A DNA stretch of 12,999 nt from Rickettsia endosymbiont of Diachasma alloeum (GTDB taxonomy: Bacteria > Pseudomonadota > Alphaproteobacteria > Rickettsiales > Rickettsiaceae), in NCBI GenBank assembly GCA_020404485.1, contig DYDT01000184.1, positions 1-12,999 on the forward strand, written 5' to 3'. Position numbers and translations under genes: made by a program. Positions 1 to 8,700 of this stretch are shown piece by piece (within the stretch, counting starts at the first letter, position 1; each line of letters starts with the position of its first letter). The notes beneath the pieces are model-generated. The model was not told the DNA's origin. It did not search any database and saw only the letters and a list, made by a program, of their open reading frames with translations.

Positions 1-28
1 ATAGCATACATTATACGAAGTTATACGA
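1..28. other. loxP-type sequencing-linker remnant (probable artefact)
   Basis: Bases 1-24 read as the last 3 nt of a left loxP arm, the 8-nt loxP spacer GCATACAT, and the complete right arm TATACGAAGTTAT. Bases 25-28 (ACGA) extend the match into what I recall as the 3' end of the 454 Titanium paired-end circularisation linker, which is built on loxP. Ordinary rickettsial sequence appears to resume at base 29. A wild Rickettsia has no reason to carry a P1-phage loxP site joined to these flanking bases. I infer untrimmed linker at a contig end. An engineered loxP insertion is the alternative. The linker match is from memory, not from a search. Confidence 0.85.
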
Positions 29-29
29 A

Positions 30-203
30 CATTGTTGCGTGGATTGAAAAATGTCCTATATGTCATTTCTGCGAAAGCAGGAATCCAGGAAAAAAAAAAA
101 AAGCATAAATACAGCAAATTTTTAAAATTAAAAGCGTAGGTTATTTCGCTTTATACTAGATTCCTGCTTTCGCAGGAATGACATCGAAACCACGCAATAA
201 TGC
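30..203. repeat. Palindromic intergenic repeat downstream of pnp
   Basis: The outer arms TTGCGTGG (35-42) and CCACGCAA (190-197) are perfect inverted repeats. Just inside them are two copies of a GC-rich hairpin. The left has arms 65-72 and 77-84 with a GAAA loop and one G-T pair. The right has perfect 8-bp arms 160-167 and 172-179. The two hairpins face each other as reverse complements. The centre (about 90-150) is A-rich and open. The structure resembles a dispersed non-coding rickettsial palindromic repeat or a small MITE-like element. It ends about 20 nt from the pnp stop codon, so it could be transcribed as the 3' end of pnp mRNA and form a stabilising or terminating structure. A related copy lies at 12825-12870. 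Confidence 0.75.
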
Positions 204-224
204 CACCACGGGATAACAATATTA

Positions 225-2459
225 CTAGGTAAAATATTTACGTTCTGTAACTACTTCAGTCTTTTCAGCATTATTGTCTTCGTTCCAAGCTCTTTTTTTA
301 CCATTCTCCCGTTTTTCAGGTTCTTGATGTTCTTTAGGGCTGTTTTTTGGTTTTGGACTTGCTGAAGATTTATCTTTATCAGCATTCTTAATAGTTAGTT
401 TTGCTTTACCTTTATTATCGAACCCGATAAGCTTAACTTTTACTATATCACCTTGCTTTAAAACGCTGCCGACTGATTCGATTCTTTCTTCGGCAATTTC
501 GCTAATATGAACAAAACCATCTTTATTGCCTAAATAATTAATAAAAGCACCAGAATCTAATATTTTCATCACGGTACCATTAAATAATTCACCTATTTCA
601 GGTTCAATAGCAATAGCTTTAACTTTGTCTAAAGCAACTTTTAGCTTGTCTTTATCTGAAGCATAAATAGAAACTGTGCCATCATCGCTTATATCAATTT
701 TAGCACCGCTAGTTTCACAAATTTCCTTTATTACTTTGCCACCAGGACCGATAATATCTCTGATTTTATCCTTATCAACTTTTAAAGTAGTGGTAGATGG
801 AGCGTTTTTGCTCATCTCATTATTTGGTTTACTAATAACTTTATTCATTTGCTCAAGTATATGCAAACGTCCTGCTCGTGCTTGTTCTAAAGCTATTTTC
901 ATTATATCGAAATTTACACCAGATATTTTAATATCCATTTGTAAAGCTGTGATACCTTCGCTAGTACCTGCAACTTTAAAGTCCATATCGCCGAAATAAT
1001 CTTCATCACCAAGAATATCAGATAATACCGCAAATTTTTCTTTTGCCTTAACAAGTCCCATAGCAATACCTGCTACTGGTGCTTTTATTGGAACACCAGC
1101 ATACATTAAAGCAAGTGAGCTACCACAAACTGTTGCCATTGAAGAAGATCCATTAGATTCGGTAGTTTCTGCAACTACTCTAATAGAATAAGGGAACTGT
1201 GTTTTAGTAGGTAATACTGGATTTACTGCACGCCAAGCGAGTTTACCATGTCCAACTTCACGTCTTCCTGGAGCTTTCATCGGCATTGCTTCATTAACAG
1301 AGTAAGGCGGGAAGATATAATTAAGCATAAAGCGTTCTTTATATTCACCCTCAAGGCTATCGATTATTTGTTCATCTAAGCTAGTTCCAAAAGTACTACT
1401 TACTAAGCTCTGTGTTTCGCCTCTAGTAAATAAAGCTGAGCCGTGAGCACAAGGCAATAATCCAACTTCACAAGTAATTTGTCTTATATCTGTTGTAGTA
1501 CGTCCATCGATACGTCTATTTTTTTGTAAAATATTACCACGTAATATATCGGATTCAACAGATTTTAAAGCTGATTCGATTTGGTAATTATTATATTTCT
1601 TATTTTCTATATCATCTGCAAAATGCTTAAGTACTTTTTCAGGTATTAGCTCTAAATTAGTACTACGTTCTTGCTTAGACTTCATCGCAAAAGTCTGCTC
1701 AATTTCTTTTGCAAATAATTTTTTGATTTCATTCTTTAAGTCAGTAGGGTATAAATCTTGCATTTCAAGCTTTGGTTTTTTAGCTTCAGCTGCAAGTTCT
1801 TTAATAATATTTACTACCGGTTGGAAACTGTCAAAGCCAAATTTTACAGCAGCAAGCATTTGCTCTTCAGAAAGTAAATGTGCTTCTGATTCAACCATCA
1901 TTACAGAGTCATTTGTTCCAGCAACAACTAAATCAAGCTGGCTTGTCTTTAATAAGTCAAGTGTTGGGTTTAAAACAAATTCCCCGTTTATTAACCCTAT
2001 TTTACTTGCAGCAACTATTTCTAGATAAGGTGCAGGTGAAAGGCTAAGTGCAGCAGAAGCACCAATAATAGCAAGTATGTCAACTGGTGTTTTAGGGTCA
2101 TATGAAAGAACAGTACATGTAACAAATGTTTCATTAACAAAAGCATGGTGGAACAATGGTCTGATCGGTCTATCTATCAAACGTGATACTAAAACCTCTC
2201 GATCTGATGCTTTGCCCTCACGCTTAAAAAAGCCACTTGGTATTTTACCAGCAGCATATGCCATTTCTCTATAATTAATTGTTAGAGGGAAGAAGCCAAT
2301 ACCTTCTTTTGCTTTGGCAGCAGTGACTGCTGTACATAGTAAGACAGAGTTACCCATTTTAACAGTAACTGCTCCATCAGCTTGGCGAGCTATCTTGCCG
2401 GTACTAAGTTCAAGAGTCTTCCCGCCCCATTCAACTGTTTTAATTATTTCATTAAACAT
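225..2459 (-). CDS. pnp: Polyribonucleotide nucleotidyltransferase (PNPase)
   Basis: This is a phosphorolytic 3'-to-5' exoribonuclease of mRNA decay, usually a cytosolic trimer and often part of a degradosome. The 744 residues show the full family layout. RNase PH domain 1 is at about 10-145 (FFKREG at 77-82, [11 protein letters not shown] at 93-103), followed by an alpha-helical linker at about 230-310. RNase PH domain 2 is at about 315-545, with [14 protein letters not shown] at 435-448 as the phosphate site and acidic [10 protein letters not shown] at 484-493 as the metal site. A KH domain carries GPGG at 571-574, and an S1 domain spans about 622-692. The tail is charged and low-complexity. 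Position 453 in LMYAGVP is Tyr where E. coli has Asp; the core catalytic residues look intact. The ATG at 2457-2459 is preceded by a weak AAGAGA. It lies downstream of rpsO with a 206-nt gap holding a repeat. Confidence 0.98.
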   Translation of the reverse strand: MFNEIIKTVEWGGKTLELSTGKIARQADGAVTVKMGNSVLLCTAVTAAKAKEGIGFFPLTINYREMAYAAGKIPSGFFKREGKASDREVLVSRLIDRPIRPLFHHAFVNETFVTCTVLSYDPKTPVDILAIIGASAALSLSPAPYLEIVAASKIGLINGEFVLNPTLDLLKTSQLDLVVAGTNDSVMMVESEAHLLSEEQMLAAVKFGFDSFQPVVNIIKELAAEAKKPKLEMQDLYPTDLKNEIKKLFAKEIEQTFAMKSKQERSTNLELIPEKVLKHFADDIENKKYNNYQIESALKSVESDILRGNILQKNRRIDGRTTTDIRQITCEVGLLPCAHGSALFTRGETQSLVSSTFGTSLDEQIIDSLEGEYKERFMLNYIFPPYSVNEAMPMKAPGRREVGHGKLAWRAVNPVLPTKTQFPYSIRVVAETTESNGSSSMATVCGSSLALMYAGVPIKAPVAGIAMGLVKAKEKFAVLSDILGDEDYFGDMDFKVAGTSEGITALQMDIKISGVNFDIMKIALEQARAGRLHILEQMNKVISKPNNEMSKNAPSTTTLKVDKDKIRDIIGPGGKVIKEICETSGAKIDISDDGTVSIYASDKDKLKVALDKVKAIAIEPEIGELFNGTVMKILDSGAFINYLGNKDGFVHISEIAEERIESVGSVLKQGDIVKVKLIGFDNKGKAKLTIKNADKDKSSASPKPKNSPKEHQEPEKRENGKKRAWNEDNNAEKTEVVTERKYFT

Positions 2460-2497
2460 CTATATATATCTCTTAATTTTTATTTTAGTGTTTTGCA

Positions 2498-2596
2498 TCA
2501 TTGCGAGGAGAAACTGTAAGTTTCGACGCAGCAATCTTAGGAATCTTGTGCTTTTTCATGAGATTGCCACGCTCATTTCATTCGCTCGCAATGACG
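2498..2596. repeat. Inverted-repeat element in the rpsO-pnp gap
   Basis: TCATTGCGAG (2498-2507) and CTCGCAATGA (2585-2594) form a perfect 10-bp outer inverted repeat. GCAATCT (2531-2537) and AGATTGC (2561-2567) form an inner stem. The right arm (2561-2596) recurs twice near 9138-9292 at 34 of 36 positions each. It occupies the rpsO-pnp spacer, the place where E. coli carries a terminator and RNase III processing signals. It may therefore affect how much read-through reaches pnp, but that is inference. It codes for nothing that I can see. Confidence 0.75.
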
Positions 2597-2665
2597 ATTT
2601 GGTATCCATGCAGGGATGACATAAATTCACATAAGTAATTGCTCTTCGCAATAATGATTATGTAA

Positions 2666-2941
2666 TTATTTTATCTTTCTAATACCGAGCTTACTTATTA
2701 AATCTAAATATTCGCTCACATTTTTTTTCTTTATATAATTAAATAATCTACGGCGGCGTCCGACTAAGATTAATAATCCTCTTCTTGAGGTATGATCTTT
2801 ATGGTTAGATTTAAAATGCTCAGTTAAGTTGTTGATCCGCTCAGTTAAAATAGCACATTGTACTGCACTTGAGCCTGTATCATTATCATTTATAGCATAA
2901 TTTTTAATTAATTCTTGTTTACGTTCTTGTGTAATCGACAT
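2666..2941 (-). CDS. rpsO: 30S ribosomal protein S15
   Basis: This is a primary 16S rRNA-binding protein of the 30S platform that helps nucleate S6/S18 assembly. It has 91 residues, against about 89 in most bacteria. The S15 signature is complete: DTGSSAVQ at 21-28, [19 protein letters not shown] at 32-50, [15 protein letters not shown] at 52-66, then a basic C-terminus. The usual Glu of the GSxEVQ motif is Ala here. The ATG at 2939-2941 is supported by an AAGGAG ribosome-binding site 9 nt upstream. Only 17 nt separate it from the truB stop, and that gap contains the ribosome-binding site, so it is almost certainly co-transcribed with truB. Confidence 0.98.
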   Translation of the reverse strand: MSITQERKQELIKNYAINDNDTGSSAVQCAILTERINNLTEHFKSNHKDHTSRRGLLILVGRRRRLFNYIKKKNVSEYLDLISKLGIRKIK

Positions 2942-2950
2942 CGATCATTT

Positions 2951-2956
2951 CTCCTT
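2951..2956 (-). promoter_or_regulatory. Ribosome-binding site of rpsO
   Basis: On the minus strand this reads AAGGAG, 9 nt before the rpsO ATG and just inside the short gap after truB. It is one of the two strongest Shine-Dalgarno sequences in the window and fixes the rpsO start. Confidence 0.9.
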
Positions 2957-2958
2957 AG

Positions 2959-3840
2959 TTATTGCGTTAAATTAAATACTCGTAAAGAATTAAAGCAATT
3001 CTTGCTTATACTACCAATTGCAAGCAGAACGCCCTTATAGCGAACCCATATAAAATCTGCGTTTTTATCATGATCAAATAGGCATTTTTGACCATATTTA
3101 ATTTTTTGTGCTTGCTCGTCGTTAGCATCAAGAACCAGGATGTCGTCCAGTATTGCTTCTATCTTTATATTTTTTTCCTCTAGGGAAGTTTTGGTAATCT
3201 CAGTAGGGGAATCAATTCGGATAGAATTTTCTTCTTTAAATATCCCAACTTGAGTACGGCGTAATTCTATCACAAATCCTAAACTTTGCAAGGACAATGC
3301 CAAATCTTCTGCTAAAGTCCTTATATAAGCACCTTTTGAGCATTCAGCATAGTAAGTAGCGGTAGTATTTTTTTCGTCGTAATTAAGACATTTTAGATCA
3401 TAAATTGTTATATTACGTGGTTTTAGCTCTACTTCTTTACCATCTCGTGCTAATTTGTACGCTCGTACTCCATTAACTTTAAGAGCAGAGAAAACAGGGG
3501 GGATTTGTGTTATAGTACCAATAAATTTAGAGCATATAGCATATGCACTTTCTTTCGATGGTATATAATCTGTTGTAGCTATTACTTTGCCGGCATAGTC
3601 ACCACTATCGGTTTTTTTGCCAAATTTTACAGTAAAAATATAGATTTTTTTAGCGTCAATTAACATTTGCACTAATTTTGTAGCTTCACCTACAGCAAGA
3701 GGCAGTACACCTTCAGCTTCAACGTCTAAAGTGCCGCTATGTCCTATCTTAACTTTACCAAGTACTTTTTTTATTATGCTAACAAGTTTAGCCGAGCTTA
3801 TCCCTTTAGGTTTATAAACATTTAACCAGTAACTATTCAT
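2959..3840 (-). CDS. truB: tRNA pseudouridine-55 synthase TruB
   Basis: TruB converts U55 in the T-loop of tRNAs to pseudouridine and also acts as a tRNA-folding chaperone in the cytosol. The 293 residues begin with the family start ([12 protein letters not shown] at 5-16). The catalytic block [20 protein letters not shown] is at 33-52, with the nucleophile Asp39. Also present are the substrate-site segment [10 protein letters not shown], the [22 protein letters not shown] region, and the C-terminal [14 protein letters not shown] motif. The Pro that usually follows the catalytic Asp is Val here. The ATG at 3838-3840 has no clear Shine-Dalgarno sequence. It is the first gene of the truB-rpsO-pnp run and is divergent from tlc4. 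Confidence 0.97.
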   Translation of the reverse strand: MNSYWLNVYKPKGISSAKLVSIIKKVLGKVKIGHSGTLDVEAEGVLPLAVGEATKLVQMLIDAKKIYIFTVKFGKKTDSGDYAGKVIATTDYIPSKESAYAICSKFIGTITQIPPVFSALKVNGVRAYKLARDGKEVELKPRNITIYDLKCLNYDEKNTTATYYAECSKGAYIRTLAEDLALSLQSLGFVIELRRTQVGIFKEENSIRIDSPTEITKTSLEEKNIKIEAILDDILVLDANDEQAQKIKYGQKCLFDHDKNADFIWVRYKGVLLAIGSISKNCFNSLRVFNLTQ

Positions 3841-3879
3841 ACATTATTTTTTTGAAATGAAGAATTGATAAACGAGAGA

Positions 3880-3990
3880 ATCAACTTAGAAAAAGGCAAG
3901 AAGTCTAAAGACCTCGGAGCGGCAGCAGTTACTTAATACGTGAGCACCGCAGAACTTATTAAGACGACATAGCCAATTTTTCAAGTTGAT
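3880..3990. repeat. Palindromic element between truB and tlc4
   Basis: The left arm (3880-3897, ATCAACTT followed by an A-run and GGC) and the right arm (3972-3990, GCC, a T-run, AAGTTGAT) are near-complementary inverted repeats. Between them is unusually GC-rich DNA with a weaker internal GCGG/CCGC pairing (about 3919-3949). Its size and nested symmetry resemble rickettsial palindromic elements. It stands out from the AT-rich flanks and lies upstream of the tlc4 promoter and of truB. I cannot assign it to a named repeat family. Confidence 0.6.
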
Positions 3991-4005
3991 CAAGTATATA
4001 CTTGA
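3990..4005. promoter_or_regulatory. Perfect 16-bp palindrome at the tlc4 promoter (candidate operator)
   Basis: TCAAGTATATACTTGA is identical to its own reverse complement, and its last four bases lie within the tlc4 -35 hexamer. A dimeric repressor binding here would block RNA polymerase. Perfect palindromes of this length do arise by chance in AT-rich DNA, so the operator role is inferred from position. Confidence 0.4.
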
Positions 4006-4030
4006 CGTAGGTTTAAAAAATCTCTAATAT
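4002..4030 (+). promoter_or_regulatory. Sigma-70-type promoter of tlc4
   Basis: TTGACG at 4002-4007 (five of six -35 consensus bases), a 17-nt spacer, and TAATAT at 4025-4030 (four of six -10 bases) make the best promoter match I found in the window. Transcription would start near 4037, giving a leader of about 27 nt before the tlc4 ATG. Confidence 0.7.
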
Positions 4031-4063
4031 ACAATTCTAGCCAATTAGGTTAGACCAAAATCA

Positions 4064-5626
4064 ATGACAATTAACCAAAATAATTTAAACCATTCTTCTA
4101 CAAATCATAATTTAGATAATTCCCCCCATAAAATCAACAAGTTAATAAATAAATTTTCAGACTATATTTGGCCAATAAAGCACCAAGAGCTTTCTAAATT
4201 TTTATTCATTACTTTACTAATGTTTTGTATTTTATTTATTCAAAATTTAATCAGAGCTTTAAAAGATAGTATAGTTACTACGATGATTGGAGCAGAAACA
4301 ATTTCCTTTCTAAAGTTTTGGGGAGTTATGCCTTGTGCTTTTTTAATGACGGCTATTTATGTGAAGCTTGTCAATAGAATGAAAGCAGAAAATATATTTT
4401 ATCTGATTATTTCAATATTTTTAGCATTTTTTGCCCTTTTTGCTTATGTTATTTTCCCAAAGCATGAGATATTACATTTAAGTCCAATTACTGCTCAAAA
4501 TTTAATTGCAAGCCTGCCTAATTTAAAATGGTTTATTTTGCTTTTGTCGAAATGGAGTTTTTCTCTATTTTATATAATAGCTGAATTATGGCCGAATGTA
4601 GCTTTTGCACTGCTTTTTTGGCAGTTTGTAAATAATATAACTACTGTTGAAGAATCGAAAAGGTTTTATCCTTTATTTGGATTACTTAGCCAAACAGGGA
4701 TTTATTTAGCAGGACAGTTTTTAGAAAATTTAAGTCACATTAATGAGTATGTAGCTGCTAAGTTTTCCTTGCAGGCATCTTTTCATACTCTTTCCGTACA
4801 GATTATATTAACCATAGTATTAATTCTAGGAATAGTAGGTATTAAAACGTTTTGGCTACTAAATCATAAAGTGCTAGATAAAGAGCATATGGCATTGTTG
4901 CGTTTTAAGGCAAAGAAAAAAAACATGACAATTGCCGAAAGCTTTCAGATGATCCTTTCTTCAAGACATATTAGATTAATTGCAACTTTACTTATTTGTT
5001 ATGGTATTGCTATAAATTTAGTGGAAGGACCTTGGAAAGCAGCAGCCACTAAAATATACAAAACCCCGACTGAATATGCTGCATTTATCGGTAATTATTT
5101 AAGTTATACGGGAGCGTTTACCATTCTTTTTGTTGTACTTGGCTCAAATATAGTTAGAAAACTCGGTTGGTTTACGGCAGCTATTATTACTCCTATAATA
5201 GTTTTTACTACAGGTATATTATTTTTTACTGTTAATAATTTTGAAAGCTCTGCTGGTTTGATAGTAGCAAGCTTTATTCTTACCGATCCAGCTTTAATTG
5301 CCATAACTATCGGTGCTATTCAAAATGTGCTTAGTAAATCAAGTAAATATACCTTATTTGATTCAACAAAAGAGATGGCTTATGTGCCATTAGATAAGGA
5401 AATAAAAATAAAAGGAAAAGCTGCTGCTGATGTGCTTGGTACAAAACTTGGAAAATCAGGAAGTGCATTTTTACAATCCTTGGTTTTTATTATTTTGCCT
5501 TCTGCAAGTTATCAATCTATTTCCGTATGTTTAATGTTTATATTTATAATCACCTGTTTAATATGGTTTTGGGCAGTAAAAGAATTAAACAAAGAATATA
5601 AAAAATCTGTTAAACTTTCTCAATAA
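4064..5626 (+). CDS. tlc4: Nucleotide transporter of the ATP/ADP translocase family, probably Tlc4
   Basis: This is an integral inner-membrane nucleotide transporter of the bacterial/plastid NTT family, used by intracellular parasites to draw on host nucleotides. The 520 residues have a polar N-terminus of about 45 residues, then about 12 hydrophobic helices. Family features include NLIRALKDSI at 61-70, the stretch AELWPNVAFALLFWQFVNN at 173-191 followed by EESKRFYPLFG at 196-206, and the later KEMAYVPLDKEIKIKGKAA block. Rickettsia carry five tlc paralogues. From memory, R. prowazekii Tlc1 exchanges ATP/ADP, while Tlc4 was reported to move CTP, UTP and GDP. I choose Tlc4 from its position between truB and sca4, not from substrate residues. 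The ATG follows a good promoter but lacks a strong Shine-Dalgarno sequence. Confidence 0.9.
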   Translation: MTINQNNLNHSSTNHNLDNSPHKINKLINKFSDYIWPIKHQELSKFLFITLLMFCILFIQNLIRALKDSIVTTMIGAETISFLKFWGVMPCAFLMTAIYVKLVNRMKAENIFYLIISIFLAFFALFAYVIFPKHEILHLSPITAQNLIASLPNLKWFILLLSKWSFSLFYIIAELWPNVAFALLFWQFVNNITTVEESKRFYPLFGLLSQTGIYLAGQFLENLSHINEYVAAKFSLQASFHTLSVQIILTIVLILGIVGIKTFWLLNHKVLDKEHMALLRFKAKKKNMTIAESFQMILSSRHIRLIATLLICYGIAINLVEGPWKAAATKIYKTPTEYAAFIGNYLSYTGAFTILFVVLGSNIVRKLGWFTAAIITPIIVFTTGILFFTVNNFESSAGLIVASFILTDPALIAITIGAIQNVLSKSSKYTLFDSTKEMAYVPLDKEIKIKGKAAADVLGTKLGKSGSAFLQSLVFIILPSASYQSISVCLMFIFIITCLIWFWAVKELNKEYKKSVKLSQ

Positions 5627-5641
5627 AAAACAATTTTTTTC

Positions 5642-5671
5642 TTGCTATTGCTAACAAACTATTATTAGAAT
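5642..5671 (+). promoter_or_regulatory. Possible sca4 promoter
   Basis: TTGCTA (5642-5647), an 18-nt spacer and TAGAAT (5666-5671) lie in the 77-nt tlc4-sca4 gap. The match is moderate and the region is AT-rich, so other hexamer pairs are possible. No convincing terminator follows tlc4, so read-through from tlc4 is also possible. Confidence 0.3.
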
Positions 5672-5694
5672 TAATGTAATTTAAAATATAGCTT

Positions 5695-5699
5695 GGAGG
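5695..5699 (+). promoter_or_regulatory. Ribosome-binding site of sca4
   Basis: GGAGG lies 4 nt before the sca4 ATG. The core is consensus, although the spacing is slightly short. It fixes the start at 5704. Confidence 0.8.
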
Positions 5700-5703
5700 T
5701 TTT

Positions 5704-8700
5704 ATGAGTAAAGATAATGATCCTAATATGGAAGAAATTATAAAAGAGTTTGATCCAGTAGCGAATAAAGAGTTCACTGAAGCAGAAAAGCAAGAACAAA
5801 CAAGACAAGAGCAAGAGTTGTTTGAGTCTGAGGGAGATAGTCTTTTCACTAGTGGTGTTGATGCTACACCTGCTACTGCCACTTCATTATCCTCGCTTTC
5901 AGCTAGTGCTCTAGCAGGAGGTATATCAGGAGATGGCTTTGTAGATCCAATAACTGAAGCTATTCGAAAAGAAATTCTGGAAAAGCAGCGTGATTTAATA
6001 AGAAATCAATTACTAAAAGAAAATGCAGAAAATCCTGAACTAAAACCTAATTTTGAAAATGATGAAAAATTTAGAGATTTTTTAAAAACTTTAAATGAAG
6101 ATCCAAATAAAAGAGAATTATACGATAAAACTTTAGAAAATCCCGAGCTTAAAAAAGGATTAGAAAATATAGAAATAGCAGGCTATAAAAACGTTCATGC
6201 ATCACATAGTGCAGAAGTTTATCGTGAAAATAAAATTAAAGAAGAACAAGAAGAGTTATTAAGAAAGTATCTTAATAATGATCCTGCTTACTCAGAAGAA
6301 GCACAAGATAAAGAAAAATTCAGACAATTTTTAACAAACCTTAATGCAGGGGAAAGACAAGGCTTATATGATAAAGCTTTATCTGACGAGCAATTTAAAG
6401 GGCAGTATGAAAACATTAGACAAGAATATGCCAATAAGTATGTTGGCGGATTTAGGTCAATGCAATGGGAAAATCAAGTAAGTGCAGGGGATCTTAGATC
6501 AACTGTAATTAAAAATGGTGCTGGTGAAGAAATTTGTACATTAGCCGAAAAAACTCATAAAACTGCTCCGATGACTGTCTATAAGCAAGATGGTACTCCA
6601 GTTACAGTTAATTCATACAGAACAGTAGACTTTCCTATAGACCTTGAAGGGAAAAGTGGCACAATGCATTTATCGCTTGTTGCACAAAATAAAGAAGGTA
6701 AATCTAATAATGCACTACGTTTTACTGCACATTATGAAGCAGATCCGCATCCTGATGGTACTCCTAAACTCAAAGAAATAAGCTCACCGCAACCTATAAA
6801 ATTTATGGGAAAAGATGAAAATGCAGTAGGTTATATAGAGCATGGTGGAGAAATTTATACGCTGCCTGTAACACGAGGCAAATATGAAGCCATGATGAAA
6901 GAGGTTGCAATAAACAAAGGGCAGGGTGTTGATGTCTCACAAACTATAGACCAAGATATTTATAGAGTTCAAGGAGGTGAAAAGTCAATATCTTCACAGC
7001 AAATAGATCCAGCAAATGAAAAACCTATTGAAACTAAAAATACAGAGATACCTGAACCTCAATCGGGGATAGCTTCCAATCAAGTGCCTCCTATAACACC
7101 TTTTAGTTCAGGGCAAAAGCCTGTGGTTTCACAAATGCCACAACCACAACAAGCTGAGGTTTCGCAGCCACAGCCACAACCACAAAATATAGTTGATGCA
7201 GCAGCGGGCTTATCGCAAGCTATGCAGAATTTATTAGATCAGTTAAATAAAGATTTAAAAAATGAAAATGAGCCAGCTGGTTTAATCGGTGAGGTAGCAG
7301 AGAAAATCTTAGGAGAGAAAGAAGCAAACGTTGACCAAAAACAAGCAGGAATTAATACTTTAGCTGAAAATGTATTAGGTAATAAAGAGCTTCCTGAAGA
7401 GGTAAGAGTAGAGGGCATAGGTGCTATATTAGAGGCTATAAATAAAGAGGATAATGGCTTATCAGGACCACAAAAAGGAATTCTGCTAAAAGATATGATG
7501 ACTGCTATTCTAAATACAGATGATTTAGGTTTAGCTTCTAAAAAACAATTAGCAGGAAAGATAACTGACTCTGCTTTAGAGCTTAGTGAGCCAGATATGA
7601 GATGGCAGGCTATTGATGGCATAACTGATGCTGTAATAGACAGTCAGCTTAACAAAGGTGAAAAAGGAGAAGTAGTTGAAATAGTAAGCAATAGGATAGA
7701 ATCTTCGAAGCATCCACTTCAAGAGAAAAGCCAATTAATAAGCGATGTATTAGATAAGGCTAGGGAAGCAGGAATTCTAAGCCCAGAGCAGCAGCAATTA
7801 ATACAGCAAAATTTAGATAAAATTAAAGAGAAGCAAGCAGCAGAAGAAACAATAAAGAAAGTACAAGGTATTTTATATGATCCTTTATCTGACGCTGTAA
7901 AAAAGACGGATGCAATAAAAACTATCACCACAGATGTTTTAGATGGTCCAGCTAAAGCGGCAGTAAAAGGTGAAATAGTTGAGGGGATTACCAAAGAAGT
8001 TGCTCAAAGTCCTTTAGACATTAAGGATAAAGTGGGTATTATTGAGGTTGTAGGTGAGGCTATTGCTAGTCATAAAACCATGTCTGTACCAGACAAAGCT
8101 ACCATTGCTTCGTTTGCAGAAGATGGAATTGTAAAAAGCACAGCTGAGTTAAAAGATAAAGAATTAATGACTAAAGGTTTGATAGATGGAATTCATAAGG
8201 GTGTAGGAAATCAAAGTCCTGAGGTAGCACCTGAAATAACTCAAGGCGTTGTCAAAAGCATTAAAGCTAATGCTGTACCTGAAGAAAAATCTACTCTTGA
8301 AAATATAGCAAACGAAGAAATATTAGAAAGAGAAACGCAGAATTTAACTCAAGGTTTAAAAGGACAAGATTTAGAACAAGATAAACCAGAGAAAGATATA
8401 GTTAAAGCTGCAAGAGAAACAATGGAGGCTTTGGGAAATCTTAATGAAGCTGCTAAGCCTGGATTTAAAAAAGGATCTGTTGATGATACATCAAAACAGT
8501 CAAAAGAACAAACAGAAAAACCTATAATATCTGAACAAGAAAAAGTTATACAAGAAACTTCAAGTAGGTTAAATGATATATCTCAATTTATAAGTAAAAA
8601 AGTTAATAACCTTCGTAACCTCCTTGATGAACGCGGAAATCTTAAAACTAATGAAGAAAAGAAAGCTGAATCGGAAAAGCAAGCTAAAGATTTAACTGAA

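Noticed and set aside
1099..1107. PNPase Asp-to-Tyr change at residue 453 as an inactivating mutation.
   Set aside because: It lies beside, not in, the phosphate and metal motifs, which are intact. I recall non-Asp residues at this position in other rickettsial PNPases, so it is probably lineage-typical.
676..2274. Plus-strand reading frames opposite pnp (676-999, 1723-2028, 2077-2274).
   Set aside because: These are antisense shadows of a full-length, well-conserved pnp.
7239..7994. Long antisense reading frames opposite sca4 (7239-7622 and 7719-7994).
   Set aside because: They mirror the sca4 codon pattern, have low-complexity Ser/Phe/Ile-rich translations and no family features or ribosome-binding sites.
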